64,000 bases of DNA from Trichomonas vaginalis G3. Taxonomy: Eukaryota > Parabasalia > Trichomonadida > Trichomonadidae. A model generated the notes under the pieces. That model was not told the origin of the DNA and ran no database searches. It was given only the letters and a program-made list of their open reading frames with translations. Below are positions 38,488-48,864 of the stretch, in pieces; positions within the stretch are counted from its first letter, which is position 1, and every line of letters begins with the position of its first letter. The translations under genes were made by a program, and so were the position numbers. The stretch spans positions 8,689,962 to 8,753,961 of the forward strand of contig NC_067208.1 of the NCBI RefSeq assembly GCF_026262505.1, in the 5' to 3' direction.

Positions 38488-41392
38488 TCAATGAACGCGG
38501 TACCATGCGAATACAGTCACAAATGGTGGCATATAATCTGCACCCGAGCCTGTTGGATTTGTTGTGAAAGTGTGTGAATGATTTCCTCCTGGTTCAGTTG
38601 GTCGAAAAATCTTTTTTGCTGCATTGTTATAAGATGGAGATAAAACGTCATTGCCAGCTTCATACTCTGAGTTGTATAATGGGTGGTCTCTTAATGAGTG
38701 GCTATGGTCGCCAGAAAAGTTTGTCGTTCCTGTATGAGTATGCGCAGGTAAGTTTGCTTCTTTAATTTTCTTCGAACCTCCTGTTTGCTTTGAATAGTTA
38801 GCACAGTATAAGAATTTATCTACAATCTGCTTCCACGTACCAAAACCCAGAACTGTTGCGGGATTTGTTGAGTTCATTGACGTATAAATAGAACCAACAG
38901 GATATAATGTTTGATGAATCTGAGCCTTCATTGTTAGAAGTTCATGTTTAACGTTTATAAATTTTTTGCCATCTTCAATATTTATATTGTTTGTTATTAA
39001 ACCATTAGGAAAAGTAGGAGGATAAATTTTTTGTTCATGTACAGTTGCACCGTTTCTTCCCGTTTTTGTTACTATTTCAATGCATGCTTTAATTTCTTTA
39101 ATCTTGATTGTTTGAAATTCTTCATGCACGTGCTCTTTATCGGCTTTTCCATTAAGCGCAGCATTTACTTCCGACTTCTTTGCATAATTTTCATCTACAT
39201 AAGTTTTGTCAGCTTTCTTATCTAACATTGCTGGTAGTTCGTATGCTTCAAAGTTTCTGGCATGACCTTCAATGTTCATACATCTGTTATCTAAATTGTT
39301 TAGTGTATCTTTTACGCTTGTACTTGGATTCTCTAAAGGTGCACTTGAACCAAGGGTATAGTTCAATATTATGTCGTCTGCTCTAACAGTAGTGAAGGAT
39401 TTATGTGTATGGTTCTTGTCAGCTTTACTATTTAATGTAGCTTGAAGTTCATTTATATCGGAGATATTGTGTTTATGAGATTTCAAAACTTTGTTCGTTG
39501 CGTCAAGTTCATCTTTGTCAGCTTTACTTTTAATAGCATCTTCAAAAGTTATTTTTGCCTTAACTCTCAAAGTAAATCTTGGTTCAATTAATACACCGTT
39601 AACAGAGAAACTAGAAGCATAAATTTCATCGTTATAACCAAATGCTTCTGGTGCTTTACCTGTGTCATACTGTACAGTACAGCTTATGTCATAACCTTTA
39701 GCACGAATGAATTTATATCTTCTTTCATTAACATCTTCCGTCTTCACTTCTTCATCCTGTGTTAAATATCCATGATAATCCGTTATAATCTGTTCGTCTG
39801 AACTTATATAATGAACATGGTTTTTATCTGCTTTTTCGGCTAATTTCTCTTCTATCTCATTTATTTCAAGTTCATGCCTACCACCACCTCCTTCAGAAGT
39901 ATTTTTCTTCAGCTCTTGAAGAACGTCCACTTTGCCATCTTTGGTGTCAATAATGAGACTTTGAGTTAAAACCTTTCCTGTCTTAATGGATGTTTGTAAA
40001 ACTTCTTCTTCACCGTGTTCGGGGTCATGGTCGTCATCATATCTTGTGAAATCAGAGATGTTGTCATACATTAAGCATATCTGTCTCAAAAGTTCTGCTA
40101 TTTGAAACTGGAACGAAAGATATACAGAACTTTCATCATCTCCTAAAGTCAAGTCTGCTTTCTTAAGTATTTCTTGAATGTATGCAATGAGAACAGAGTA
40201 CCTTGGAAAATATTCGAACAATATTTCATTAGCTGTTGGTTTTGGTGGTTCTTCTGGAGTTTCTGTTGTTTCAGTTCCTTCTGTAGGTTCTGTTGGAGTT
40301 TCTGCATCTCTTGACTTCAATGCTCTTGCTCTCAAAGACCTAAATGTTAGAGCACCAGGTTTTACAAAGGACTTTATAAATGCTTTAATAGTTCCTGGTA
40401 AGTTATTGTTAGCATTAAGTAAGTTCCTTATGCTTCCATCATGTACGTCCATAGCACTATGTAAAAAATCTATACTTTTCTTGTAGTCAGCAATAGACTG
40501 ACTGTGATTTTTTAAAGATTTGTCAATACCTTTAAGCCAATCTTCATGCATGTCTGATACTGAGCCAAGAATATCATTTGCTTCCTTTAGTGTATTTTGT
40601 GCTTCTCGTAAAGTATCCAATCCCGTACGTGCATTGTTTGCTATACGTCTTACAGTATCTATTTGACTCCTTGTTTTCTTGCATCCAACCAGATAAAGTT
40701 TTAATAGTATCCGAACCATTTGAAATGAAGTTCAAAGCATTTTTAACGTCATCTAAAGCTTCATCACCAAGTACTGCCCATATCTTTCCGATTTGGTATT
40801 GAAGAACTCCATATGAAGCAGCTGTTAAACCAGTATTTATAAGGTTCCATATCCATGATTTAGCAGTTTTTCCATCCTTTCCATCTTCACCATCCAAACC
40901 GTTTTCGCCTTGGGGTCCTTGTATTCCTTGTATTCCTTGTGGTCCTTGAGGTCCGGTGTCACCCTTCTCTCCTTTCAGTTCATCTTTATGTTCGTTATAT
41001 ATTCTAATGTCATAAGGTGTACATCATTACTGCTACCAGCAACGCCGAGAAATTTGTTTCTCATTCATGACTAAATTCTTTAGGCATTTAATGTTGTCGT
41101 CAAATCGAAAAGCTCTTTAACAATTCAATGAGAACATTTAGTACTTTCACTAATGAGGCATCTACTGTAGAATTTATATATTGCACCGTTCCATCATTTA
41201 TGATGGGAACCTTGCTTGTTGTAATGAATGGGTCATAAAGTGTTAAAAAGTATCGAAATCAATGACTTTTTTAGTTTTTCCATCGTCAATGACTAAATCA
41301 TTGCCTTCAATGGTTAAAGTTGAGTTTTCGTTTACTAATTCATGTGCTCTTCTTGCTTCATTTGTTTCATACGCATATGCAGCAATAGTCAT
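38488..41392 (-). pseudogene. Large phage-like fibre protein, P2
   Basis: Virion fibre. N-terminal anchor (MTIAAYAYETNEARRAHELV) resembles the P1 fibre. A collagen-like Gly-X-Y run lies at about 40870-40980 (GDTGPQGPQGIQGIQGPQGE), then long coiled coils and repeated KADK-H-H/YVD shaft units. The collar tip starts YPVGSIYTSMNSTNP and ends FVTVFAWYRVH. The tip variable loop differs from P1. Collagen and collar parts are common in phage and large-virus fibres and would bind cells. Broken, about three breaks. Confidence 0.75.
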
Positions 41393-41409
41393 ATTTTAAT
41401 GAGAATAAA

Positions 41410-42174
41410 ATGTTGTTCTATTTGCAAAGTACAGACCCAAACAATACGGGACAGTAAAGCTACAAACAAACTTAGGACTTCAGAATGAAGCACTTGCTTT
41501 CAGAGTTGTTGACTTCAATACTATCGCAACTTTTGTCATAACAGATGAAACAGATTTCATAGAGATTGAAATAGATGGTGTAAGAAGTGTTATAACATTT
41601 CCTAACAGAGCTGGGTATAGAATAGATAAAAATTGCTGGAGTCATAGATACTCTCAATAAATGAAGAAACTATTGACAACATAGATGTCGAACTCTCTTC
41701 TGAGGGAACATTGAAGTTCAGTTATGCGAAGGAGTTTAAGATAACACGAATGAGTCATAGAGTTCAATTGCTTTGGGAGCATACCATATGACATTTCCTT
41801 TGAAAAGTGTTGACAAAACGATTGAGATGAAATCTGTTTCATACGTATGTTATGGTAATTGTTTGTACGTTGAGTCAAAAATAGCTAATGTCACAGGTAT
41901 TTCAGGAGTTAATAGTAAAGGTTCAGTAGAATATAAATCCTTCTGTTATGCAGTCAATTCAATGTTCATTCCAAACGTTCCTGTCATAGCAACTCATTTA
42001 GGTAAATGGGTTCGCATTAGTCCTCATAATTTGAAAGACATGCAATTCAGACTTGTTGACTTTCAAGGAGAGCCTGTAGAACTGAAGGCACCAGTGCGAA
42101 TGACTGTTGAAGTTGACTTTTTAGAAAATATTAAATGCGACGGCTTACAAGAGAACTCAGAGCTAAAAATATAA
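41410..42174 (+). pseudogene. Structural protein candidate, P2
   Basis: Begins 17 bases from the divergent fibre start. Strand-rich: ALAFRVVDFNTIATFVITDE, then VPVIATHLGKWVRISPHNLK and FRLVDFQGEP. The last parts resemble P1 1903-2529. A minor capsid or vertex role is likely. Broken, about two breaks. Confidence 0.5.
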
Positions 42175-42375
42175 AGTATGAATGTTATGTATTAGGTCAT
42201 GAACTCTGGTTGTTGCTGTTTGATGAAACAAATGAGTTAGTTATGTCAGTCAAGAGAACAGAAAAATATTGTGTTAGTGAAAACTGCACCAAGTCAATAA
42301 GAATTAGGTTTGCATTATGAAGATGAGTTCGATACTGTTGAAGAAGTTTTGGATAGATATTACAAATTGCTTTAA
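42135..42375 (+). pseudogene. Small unknown P2 gene
   Basis: ATTAAATGCGACGGC start, overlapping the previous gene. Encodes IKYECYVLGHELWLLLFDET and a C-terminal EDEFDTVEEVLDRYYKLL-like helix. Broken, about one break. Unknown function. Confidence 0.4.
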
Positions 42376-43004
42376 TTTACTAAAACATATTTCAAACAAA
42401 GTTTATATTCTGTTGAAAGTTTTGTATATTCATTCGAATATTTATACTTAAACTCAACTCCTGTAGTTCCTGGTGTTTCAATGATGCGGATGTTACCTAT
42501 TTTCATGAATAGTGGAGTTTGACCACAGCATTCGATTTCAGGGTCGAGATAGTCAATGACACATTGTTTCCCTGTTATTCGTGATATAACATTTTCAAGG
42601 TCCTCCTTTGTTAGAATTATTTGGTTCTTGCTTATAAGATTTACAAAAGCTTCTTATCGTCTTTGAGTAAAATTGTTTGGTATAACTGAAGAAGGTAATG
42701 GTCTACGTTATCTGAAGGATTTGTTTGAACATTTGTGTAAGGGTTGTCGTTGGCTTCTCTTGAAAGAATTTGGTCCAGTGGTGGATACTCTAACTTAACA
42801 TCTGATGTAGCGTTAGCGTTTGAAGCTGTGTTTAAATTCACGGCGATGCTCAAGCCGATCCCGACTTAAGTCTGGTTCTTTTTCTTTCAAACACTCTGAA
42901 CTATAGTTCTTTATGACAATATTGTTTGTCGTTCGTGAGTCAACATTTGATGTTGGTTCAATTGGAACATTAACGGCACCAGCTAAGATGGATTTGCTTC
43001 TCAT
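42372..43004 (-). pseudogene. Cys-Cys-Gly small protein, P2
   Basis: Counterpart of P1 3112-3778: MRSKSILAGAVNVPIEP start, a central VKLEYPPLDQILSREAND segment, then DPEIECCGQTP and EYKLCLKYVLVN. Broken, about two breaks. Unknown function, but conservation across families argues for a core virion or assembly gene. Confidence 0.5.
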
Positions 43005-43029
43005 TTCATATAGAATAAAAACCTTTTAT

Positions 43030-43392
43030 ATGTATGAAATGAACAATATACTCGACAAGGGTTTGAATGTAAAGCTAACGAATGAAAATATTGTTGAATT
43101 CACTGAGACAGGAGCTGTGTATAAAGATGTAGAACTACTGAACAAAAGAGCTAAGGGAAGAAGCAGGAACATGAACAAAGGGTGGAAGCCTATAAAAATT
43201 TATGTCAATGATGGCTCAGGAGGTTCAAACATAAAGTATGCAGAAAGTTATAGAGTTTATGCTCTCAAAGGTGAAAAGCCTTCATTTAAGAACAGCTATT
43301 CTAACGCATATCCTCAAAAGCTAACGGATGGGGAAGTGGATGATATGAATGACAGCAAAAATATTAACAGAAATGGCGACAGAGATGCATAG
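43030..43392 (+). CDS. Unknown P2 protein, 120 aa
   Basis: Start taken at the ATG at 43030 (MYEMNNILDKGLNVKLTNEN) because earlier codons overlap the divergent gene. Contains basic KRAKGRSRNMNKGWKPIKIY and YAESYRVYALKGEKPSF. No family recognised. Shares a 25 base divergent promoter with the gene at 42372-43004. Confidence 0.5.
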   Translation: MYEMNNILDKGLNVKLTNENIVEFTETGAVYKDVELLNKRAKGRSRNMNKGWKPIKIYVNDGSGGSNIKYAESYRVYALKGEKPSFKNSYSNAYPQKLTDGEVDDMNDSKNINRNGDRDA

Positions 43393-43427
43393 AATTTGTT
43401 TACCATCAGTCAATTGAAGGTTAAACT

Positions 43428-44315
43428 TTAAAACAATGTTGGTCGTTCCCATGGAATATTTTTGACTTTAATGGTATTAGTCATGATATGAATCTCAAGG
43501 TATGAACGAGGAGAGATGAGAGACTTATATGCTTCCCAAATTTCTTCAAAAGGTAATGTTATACCTGACTGTTTCCAAATGAGTTCAATATCATAACGTG
43601 AGAAACCTTGAAAGATAACGAAGTCAGTTATGAGACGTTTTATGTTTAAAGCTAAAAACCTCCATGTTTGCATAAGTATTGCTACAGTTAAGTGGTAATG
43701 TCTGACTTTAGTAATGATGTTAGCTAATGGTGAGTCTGGTTTTGACACTAAACCTTTTCCGGCGAAGTCGTCACAAACGAGCAGAGTGTTTGAAGGATAC
43801 TTTTTGAAGGGGTATTTTGAAAGTTTTGATAGAATGTAGTTTGTAAGTCGTTTCATATCGTAAACTCCTGAGTACTGACATAAGTGGTGTTTGTCAATAA
43901 TTCTTTCCATCTCCTCAGAAGTCTTTTGCATTCCTGACTGTATAAATTCAACGATGGCATAATATTTTCTCTTACGTCGAATGTAACGTTGAAGAAATTC
44001 AATGAGTTCACTGTCTGGAACTTTAACGACAGAGGCTTGAACTTTTGACATAAATGTTTTCGCTGTTGAGTCCATAGAGTCTGAAGTTGCTGATATAATG
44101 ATTTGGTCATAGTAAGAGTCGTTTCCTAAACGCTCTGTTATGAGTATATGACGAATTAAATTAAATGTCTTACCTGAACCCATCTTTCCACAATAGAAAT
44201 ACACACCATTTGAACAGAATTCATAATCTTTGCTGAAAGGAAGAATGAGAGAAGAGTTAAGTTTGTCTGTAGTTTCATTCATGTCTTCATCTACATCATG
44301 TATTAAATGCTTCAT
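43428..44315 (-). CDS. Genome-packaging ATPase, P2
   Basis: 295 residues, intact. Walker A GKMGSGKTFNL (about residues 42-52), and Walker B-like TLLVCDDFAGKG with the acidic pair. Later HYHLTVAILMQTWRFL, a sensor-like segment, and VIFQGFSRYDIEL, matched in the P1 ATPase. A32/FtsK-type packaging motor. The start lies 16 bases from the divergent minor-capsid gene at 44332. Confidence 0.85.
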   Translation of the reverse strand: MKHLIHDVDEDMNETTDKLNSSLILPFSKDYEFCSNGVYFYCGKMGSGKTFNLIRHILITERLGNDSYYDQIIISATSDSMDSTAKTFMSKVQASVVKVPDSELIEFLQRYIRRKRKYYAIVEFIQSGMQKTSEEMERIIDKHHLCQYSGVYDMKRLTNYILSKLSKYPFKKYPSNTLLVCDDFAGKGLVSKPDSPLANIITKVRHYHLTVAILMQTWRFLALNIKRLITDFVIFQGFSRYDIELIWKQSGITLPFEEIWEAYKSLISPRSYLEIHIMTNTIKVKNIPWERPTLF

Positions 44316-44331
44316 TTTATCTCCATTAAAA

Positions 44332-45213
44332 ATGCAAGTCAGAAATATTCAGAACATAGCACCGAGTCTAACTGACAAGAGTATAAAGATATACTATGAA
44401 CATGTTATGATGAAACCAACCAAAATTCAAGAAAGTCAGTATACTTATGAATATCCAAGACACTGGGTAGAGTATGTAGGAGGTGAGAAAGCTATTGAAA
44501 TCAGACAGGTTCGAAGTATTCCAGCAGGAAGAACAATATTATTGAAGAACTTTAATGTTTTGAGATATAATGATGAAACAAAGAAGCAAGATAGTTTCCC
44601 TGTTGCTGTGTATGTGAACTTAGATACAGGAGATGACATGAAAGTTTTTAATACAAAGCTTCAAACGGTAGTGAGAGAACAACTGACTGCGGAAGGGCAT
44701 CCATTACCTTCAGAAGTTACCATAGCATATAATTTTGAAACAAACTCAATAGATTTTAAAGTCGTCTCTGCAAAGAAGACAGGTTTTACATTTAATGAAG
44801 CAGATGTATATTCGAATGAAAACTTCAAAGCTATTGCATGGTTAGATAATGACGATTGCTTTAAGAAAATATTTAAATACAGTGACTCAACGATGTCAAT
44901 AGATGACCTTCGTGGAATGTTACCATCGACGTTTACAGTAGAAGGTTCAGCAGGATTGCTTACAAGATTGTCAATTGGTGGTATTTGGTCTCGTGAGAAC
45001 ATTGTTATAAAATCCAGTATAAGTGAATTTGCTGAAGAATCTATATTATGTCTTTCAAACTACATGTATTCGCCGCCGAAGCATTATAGTATAACAAACT
45101 TTGTCAGTAAGTTTAACATAAGACTTGTCGAACCTTCTTCAATGAAAGATGTTGTGCTACCTAAAGATGGAAAGGATGGACTCATTATTGAGATGATTTT
45201 AATAGCATATTAA
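44332..45213 (+). CDS. Second minor capsid (penton-like) candidate, P2
   Basis: 293 residues from ATG 44332 (MQVRNIQNIAPSLTDKSIKI). Contains YTYEYPRHWVEYVGGEKAIE, similar in place to FKFPTDWIVNINEEKYIG of 23436-24293, and a Leu/Ile-rich C-terminus (IIEMILIAY). Strand-rich middle. Its stop abuts the next ATG (TTAAATG). Confidence 0.5.
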   Translation: MQVRNIQNIAPSLTDKSIKIYYEHVMMKPTKIQESQYTYEYPRHWVEYVGGEKAIEIRQVRSIPAGRTILLKNFNVLRYNDETKKQDSFPVAVYVNLDTGDDMKVFNTKLQTVVREQLTAEGHPLPSEVTIAYNFETNSIDFKVVSAKKTGFTFNEADVYSNENFKAIAWLDNDDCFKKIFKYSDSTMSIDDLRGMLPSTFTVEGSAGLLTRLSIGGIWSRENIVIKSSISEFAEESILCLSNYMYSPPKHYSITNFVSKFNIRLVEPSSMKDVVLPKDGKDGLIIEMILIAY

Positions 45214-45372
45214 ATGAGCTTGTTCTTGAAGGTCATTCATGATGAAATAACTGTTGTAGAAGATGTTAGCAATTGTTCAGACATTTTGAAGCGTATAGAT
45301 GATATAAGAAATAAGTTAGATAGACCGCAAAGCGGTGAGGGCGAAGCCCGTGAGAACGTTATGTTTCATTGA
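45214..45372 (+). CDS. Small 52 aa P2 protein
   Basis: Begins right after the stop of the previous gene. MSLFLKVIHDEITVVEDVSN is followed by a helical IRNKLDR, then a more GC-rich tail (GEGEARENVMFH). Too short for family recognition; its position directly behind a gene stop suggests translation by coupling or a separate promoter. Confidence 0.4.
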   Translation: MSLFLKVIHDEITVVEDVSNCSDILKRIDDIRNKLDRPQSGEGEARENVMFH

Positions 45373-45437
45373 CTTTCTCCAGTAACGAGAACTTTTATGA
45401 GATAATATTGAAGAGAGATGATTTTAATATGGTGTAA

Positions 45438-45965
45438 ATGGTAGCTTGGGCAGCTTTAGGCGCAATGGGAACAAAAGCATTAGCATTTGGAGCAAAAGCA
45501 CTTGGAGCTTATGACGCAGTAAATAAAATGAGTGGAGGAAGGGTTTCGAATACATTAGATGCAAATAAAGGAAAGATTGGAGGCTGGGTTGCAAAGAAGT
45601 TAAGATTAAATAAAATAGGGCTCATAAATAAAGCATCCAATTTGGTTGCGACTGAGTCAGAAAATGCTTTAGGAAAGGACGATGAGTTTGCAAAACACGC
45701 AAAAGACTTTAATGACCAGATGAAAGGTGAAACAATGCATTTAAATAGATTCGATGGAACTAAAGAAAATGTTTCTTCTCCACCAGCGGTTTATCCATAC
45801 GGACCTTATGGAATGTATGGAAACCCTTATGAACGATCATTTGACCCATTGACTGGTGGAAGTAATTGGTATCATTATGGACGAAGAAGAAAGACAGTCA
45901 AGTTGGAGACAGACGTGAAGAAAGCAACTAAAAAGAAACCAAGGAAGAGAGTTATAAAACAATGA
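45438..45965 (+). CDS. Amphipathic and basic core-type protein, P2
   Basis: 175 residues. N-terminal amphipathic and small-residue region (AALGAMGTKALAFGAKALGA), helix, a Tyr/Pro-rich linker (YPYGPYGMYGNPYERSF) and a very basic end (KKATKKKPRKRVIKQ). The layout recalls adenovirus internal proteins (pVI, pVII or X) and is analogous to P1 9192-9668. A DNA-binding virion role is likely but not shown. Confidence 0.5.
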   Translation: MVAWAALGAMGTKALAFGAKALGAYDAVNKMSGGRVSNTLDANKGKIGGWVAKKLRLNKIGLINKASNLVATESENALGKDDEFAKHAKDFNDQMKGETMHLNRFDGTKENVSSPPAVYPYGPYGMYGNPYERSFDPLTGGSNWYHYGRRRKTVKLETDVKKATKKKPRKRVIKQ

Positions 45966-45972
45966 ATTCAAC

Positions 45973-46012
45973 AGGGTGAAAAAAGAGGTGAGATTTCACC
46001 ACTTCACCTAAA
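45973..46012. repeat. GGTGAA/TTCACC block after the core gene
   Basis: A partial copy of the 61 bp inverted repeat at 36090 and 37196. Confidence 0.55.
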
Positions 46013-46095
46013 TTTATTTTTGTGCTATGTTTTCATACGTGTGAGGGTGGTGATATCATTAATTTTTAAGTTTATTTTTTATTTTATTTTTATAT

Positions 46096-46618
46096 AAATG
46101 ACGAAAACTATTGAGATAACAAACTACAACGGTCATGAGTTCAAGAATTTGTTCTTCGTTCCTCGTGAAAATACATTCTATCAGATACGAGGGAGAAAGG
46201 GTAAAGTTAGTTTGAGCGTTTACGACAACAAACATAATGGGAGATATATAAAAGCAATAGATACAAACGGTAAGCGTGTTTCATTAGCTTTGTCAAAACT
46301 TACATACATTTATTTTGACAGTGATTTTGACCTATATGAAGAAGAAAGTGAGTCAGAAGATTATGAGCTGTTATGTGAAGCACAGCAATGGGAGGAGTTG
46401 CAATACTTTTGTAAGTGAGAACGTTTATTTTTTACATTAGTGAAGTCGTTAGCGAAGTCGTTAGTGAGGTGAAGTGGTTGACGGCTTTGTAAATATTTAA
46501 GGTTAAGTTTGTGTTTGTGTTGTAAAATATACGTTAGCGGTTTTGTAAAGTGTCAAATTCACATATAATGGGTAAGGGGGCGCGCAGTGCCTCCGTACCC
46601 AAGATATGTATACTAACT
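46096..46618. repeat. Right terminal inverted repeat of P2
   Basis: Mirror of 19715-20240. Confidence 0.85.
46098..46418 (+). CDS. Small acidic-tailed protein in terminal repeat (right)
   Basis: 106 residues. Same protein as 19919-20239 with one substitution (NYNGHEF here, NYNDHEF there). Preceded by TTTTATTTTTATATAAATG. Confidence 0.7.
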   Translation: MTKTIEITNYNGHEFKNLFFVPRENTFYQIRGRKGKVSLSVYDNKHNGRYIKAIDTNGKRVSLALSKLTYIYFDSDFDLYEEESESEDYELLCEAQQWEELQYFCK

Positions 46619-46800
46619 AATTTTTCATCTTCCAGGTAAGCATTTCTATAATTATACAAGGTAGAGCGAGATATATTTGTAATGGTGACAATTTGATCAA
46701 TAAGATTTCCGTATGATTCGTCAAAACTAGCTTTTATAAGATCCATTAAAACTGTTGTAAGACGAGTTACGGAAAGTGAGGTGAACTGAAAAGGTGACAC
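46619..46800 (-). pseudogene. Host gene fragment cut by P2 terminus
   Basis: About 60 open codons in the minus direction: SPFQFTSLSVTRLTTVLMDL, then IDQIVTITNISRSTLYNYRN, which looks like a helix-turn-helix. It runs into the P2 end. The other side of the element does not show an obvious continuation, so this is a remnant. Confidence 0.35.
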
Positions 46801-46939
46801 TTATTTGGTCGGATAAATTCCCTATATATTTACTTGTCAAAAAAATCAGACTTTTTTTTGCTTTAAAAAAATTTATAAGTTAATTATTGAGAACGAAGGT
46901 GAAAGGAAATGGATATCTCTTACCTTTCATTCCCTCGAG

Positions 46940-46995
46940 AAAGTTCAAAAACTTGGGTGCAATCAGTTCTGATTGCACCCAAGTTTTTGAACTTT
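46940..46995. repeat. Perfect 27 bp hairpin
   Basis: AAAGTTCAAAAACTTGGGTG continuing to ATCAG (46940-46966) is followed by a 2-base gap and the exact reverse complement (46969-46995). It could be a terminator, a MITE remnant or a replication hairpin. Confidence 0.6.
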
Positions 46996-47070
46996 GTATA
47001 AGGAATTGTTGGCTATGATGCACTGATCATGAATCAGTACATCTAGGGTTGTACAAACTGGCACAATTTT

Positions 47071-47190
47071 GCGGGCCGCGTGCCAGGAGCTGGCACGCGG
47101 CCAAAATCAAAAAAGTGGCCAAAAATCGGGCCTCATGGCGTGGAAAGGATGTCGCCCTTCGGGCTCCACCCTTTCCACGCCACTCGGCCT
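47071..47190. ncRNA. GC-rich double hairpin locus, candidate structured RNA
   Basis: In otherwise AT-rich DNA, GGCCGCGTGCCA and its exact complement enclose a 5-base loop (47074-47102). Then TGGCGTGGAAAGG (47136-47148) pairs with 47170-47182, with an inner GCCC-TTC-GGGC stem. The nearby GGCC words can also pair. Stems are perfect, as for a structured RNA or a recently copied repeat. No known family recognised. A T/C-rich tract follows (47210-47310). Confidence 0.4.
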
Positions 47191-47670
47191 ATGACCACAA
47201 TTATATAATATGCTCATTATTATTTTTTCTTCTTTTCTCTTCTTTTTTTTCTTTTTCTCTTTTCTTTCTTCTTTTTCCCTTTTCCCTTCCTTTTTTTCTA
47301 GTTTTGGAAAGGAAAAAGTAAAAAATTTAATAATTAATTTTATTACTATGAAAATATACTTTTTAGCTTATATTGTAAGCTGTGAGAGTTTTGAGTGATG
47401 GAAGATATAAATCAAATTTGAAATTCAACAAATCTTGTTATGATTAAGTTGAATATTGTACTCTAATTAAGAGTTTTCAGTTATGAACTCAGGTATTATA
47501 TAATAAAAGTATAACTCAAGATAATAAAGAGGTTTTTAAAATGTAGATCTGAAAATCAAACTACCATGTTTGATATGATTAAGTTGAATAATGAGATTGG
47601 GACAAAGTTGCAATTCGGCACTTTTTGTAAAAAAAAAATGGGGTCATACTCATAATGAATAGAGACTTAT

Positions 47671-47945
47671 AGCCAAGTCTTGATATCATGCAGGGAGAAT
47701 ATACATAGATAAGCAATTATATTTTATAGTAGTAGTATTCAGAAATTCTTACAATTTACAATACAATTTTCAAAAATGGATAAAGACTAATAGCCAAGTC
47801 TTGATATCATGCAGGGAGAATATACATAGATAAGCAATTATATTTTATAGTAGTAGTATTCAGAAATTCTTACAATTTACAATACAATTTTCAAAAATGG
47901 ATAAAGACTAATAGCCAAGTCTTGATATCATGCAGGGAGACTCTC
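47671..47945. repeat. 121 bp tandem repeat, 2.3 units
   Basis: Units begin AGCCAAGTCTTGATATCATG at 47671, 47792 and 47913, exactly 121 bases apart. Unrelated in sequence to the foldback 121 bp unit. Confidence 0.85.
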
Positions 47946-48149
47946 TACAAATACAAAAATTGATTATCATAAGGAAATACAAATTTATCAATTTTCATGT
48001 GAAAATTACATAAATTTGTTCTCCAATAAATAGCAATAATACTTTGAATGTTATATTAAGTAATATAGCTTCAGGTAAATAAGCTTACACTTCAAAAATA
48101 TACTGTTTATTCATTAATTTTAAAAAAAGTCCAAATTATCTAATCTTGC

Positions 48150-48470
48150 TTACTCTTCCTTTAAACTTCTTTGTGCCAAATTTAATATTGCCTTCAAAGA
48201 TGGAATAAGGACATTAGGTTCAATCCTTCGGCTTTCGACAATTTCCAAAATGTGTTGAAGTAATTTCAAACATTCATCGTGTTTTGAAGCTCTTTGCTCA
48301 ACAATCTGATTAACCTGCCCTTGTAAGAATTCTTACTGCTCTATCTTCATTCAAAACATTAGCGACTTGAACCTTAATAATCGCATTTGGAATCACAACA
48401 GTGATGAGAGTTATGACGATATAAAAAAATATTTTATTATACTCATTCGAAATTAAAAATAATAAAATTT
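48150..48470 (-). pseudogene. Host membrane-protein C-terminal relic
   Basis: Two coding-like stretches in the minus direction. One is a hydrophobic IVITLITVVIPNAIIKVQVA run that looks membrane-spanning, followed by NVLNEDRAVRILTRAG. The other is QVNQIVEQRASKHDECLKLL, then helical HILEIVESRRIEPNVLIP and KAILNLAQRSLKEE to a stop at 48150. They are in different frames, so it is a relic or a misread junction. Satellite DNA lies upstream. Confidence 0.4.
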
Positions 48471-48864
48471 ATATATATTAATTTCATTAAATCAAGGTTA
48501 AAAATCTCACCGGAAAAATAACCTCAGTGTGATAAATTTATCACCGAAAAAATTTACAATAAGGTTAATACCGAAAATATCGAAAAATCAACATTTAAGG
48601 TTAATTTAAGAGTATGCACTTTTGTCACCTACTCGTTGAATAATGTTATTTTATTAAATGGTTCAAATCTGTGAAATCGGCAATTACAAATTAAAGGCGT
48701 AGTTCAAAAAATTAAAGAGATTTTAAAAATTTAATATCAGAATTAAACTAAAAAAAGGATTTAGTTATTTCAGTAATTATCAGAAAAGGTTAAAAAGATA
48801 GGGTAAGTAATGAGACTTGAGTGAGATGTGAGATATCATATGTAAATAATTAGATATCTGATGA

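Larger units (their letters stand above)
19715..46618. mobile_element. Polinton/Maverick family 2 (P2), both ends present
   Basis: 26.9 kb between matching termini that start AGTTAGTATACATATC. It has about 0.52 kb terminal inverted repeats, each carrying the same small gene. Contents include a major capsid candidate, minor capsid candidates, packaging ATPase, protein-primed polymerase, integrase with chromodomain-like tail, a large fibre, KilA-N and GIY-YIG genes. It is broken, with about ten small disruptions plus one 5.3 kb insertion in the polymerase gene. The two inner terminal repeats are about 99 percent alike by eye, so the element looks young. No 6 bp target duplication is visible. 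No Ulp1-like maturation protease was recognised. Confidence 0.85.

Noticed and set aside
19709-46624. 6 bp target duplication around P2
   Set aside because: Left CAACAC and right AATTTT do not match, so none is claimed.
47210-47398. Phe/Ser-rich frames over the T/C tract
   Set aside because: Low-complexity translation of a pyrimidine run.
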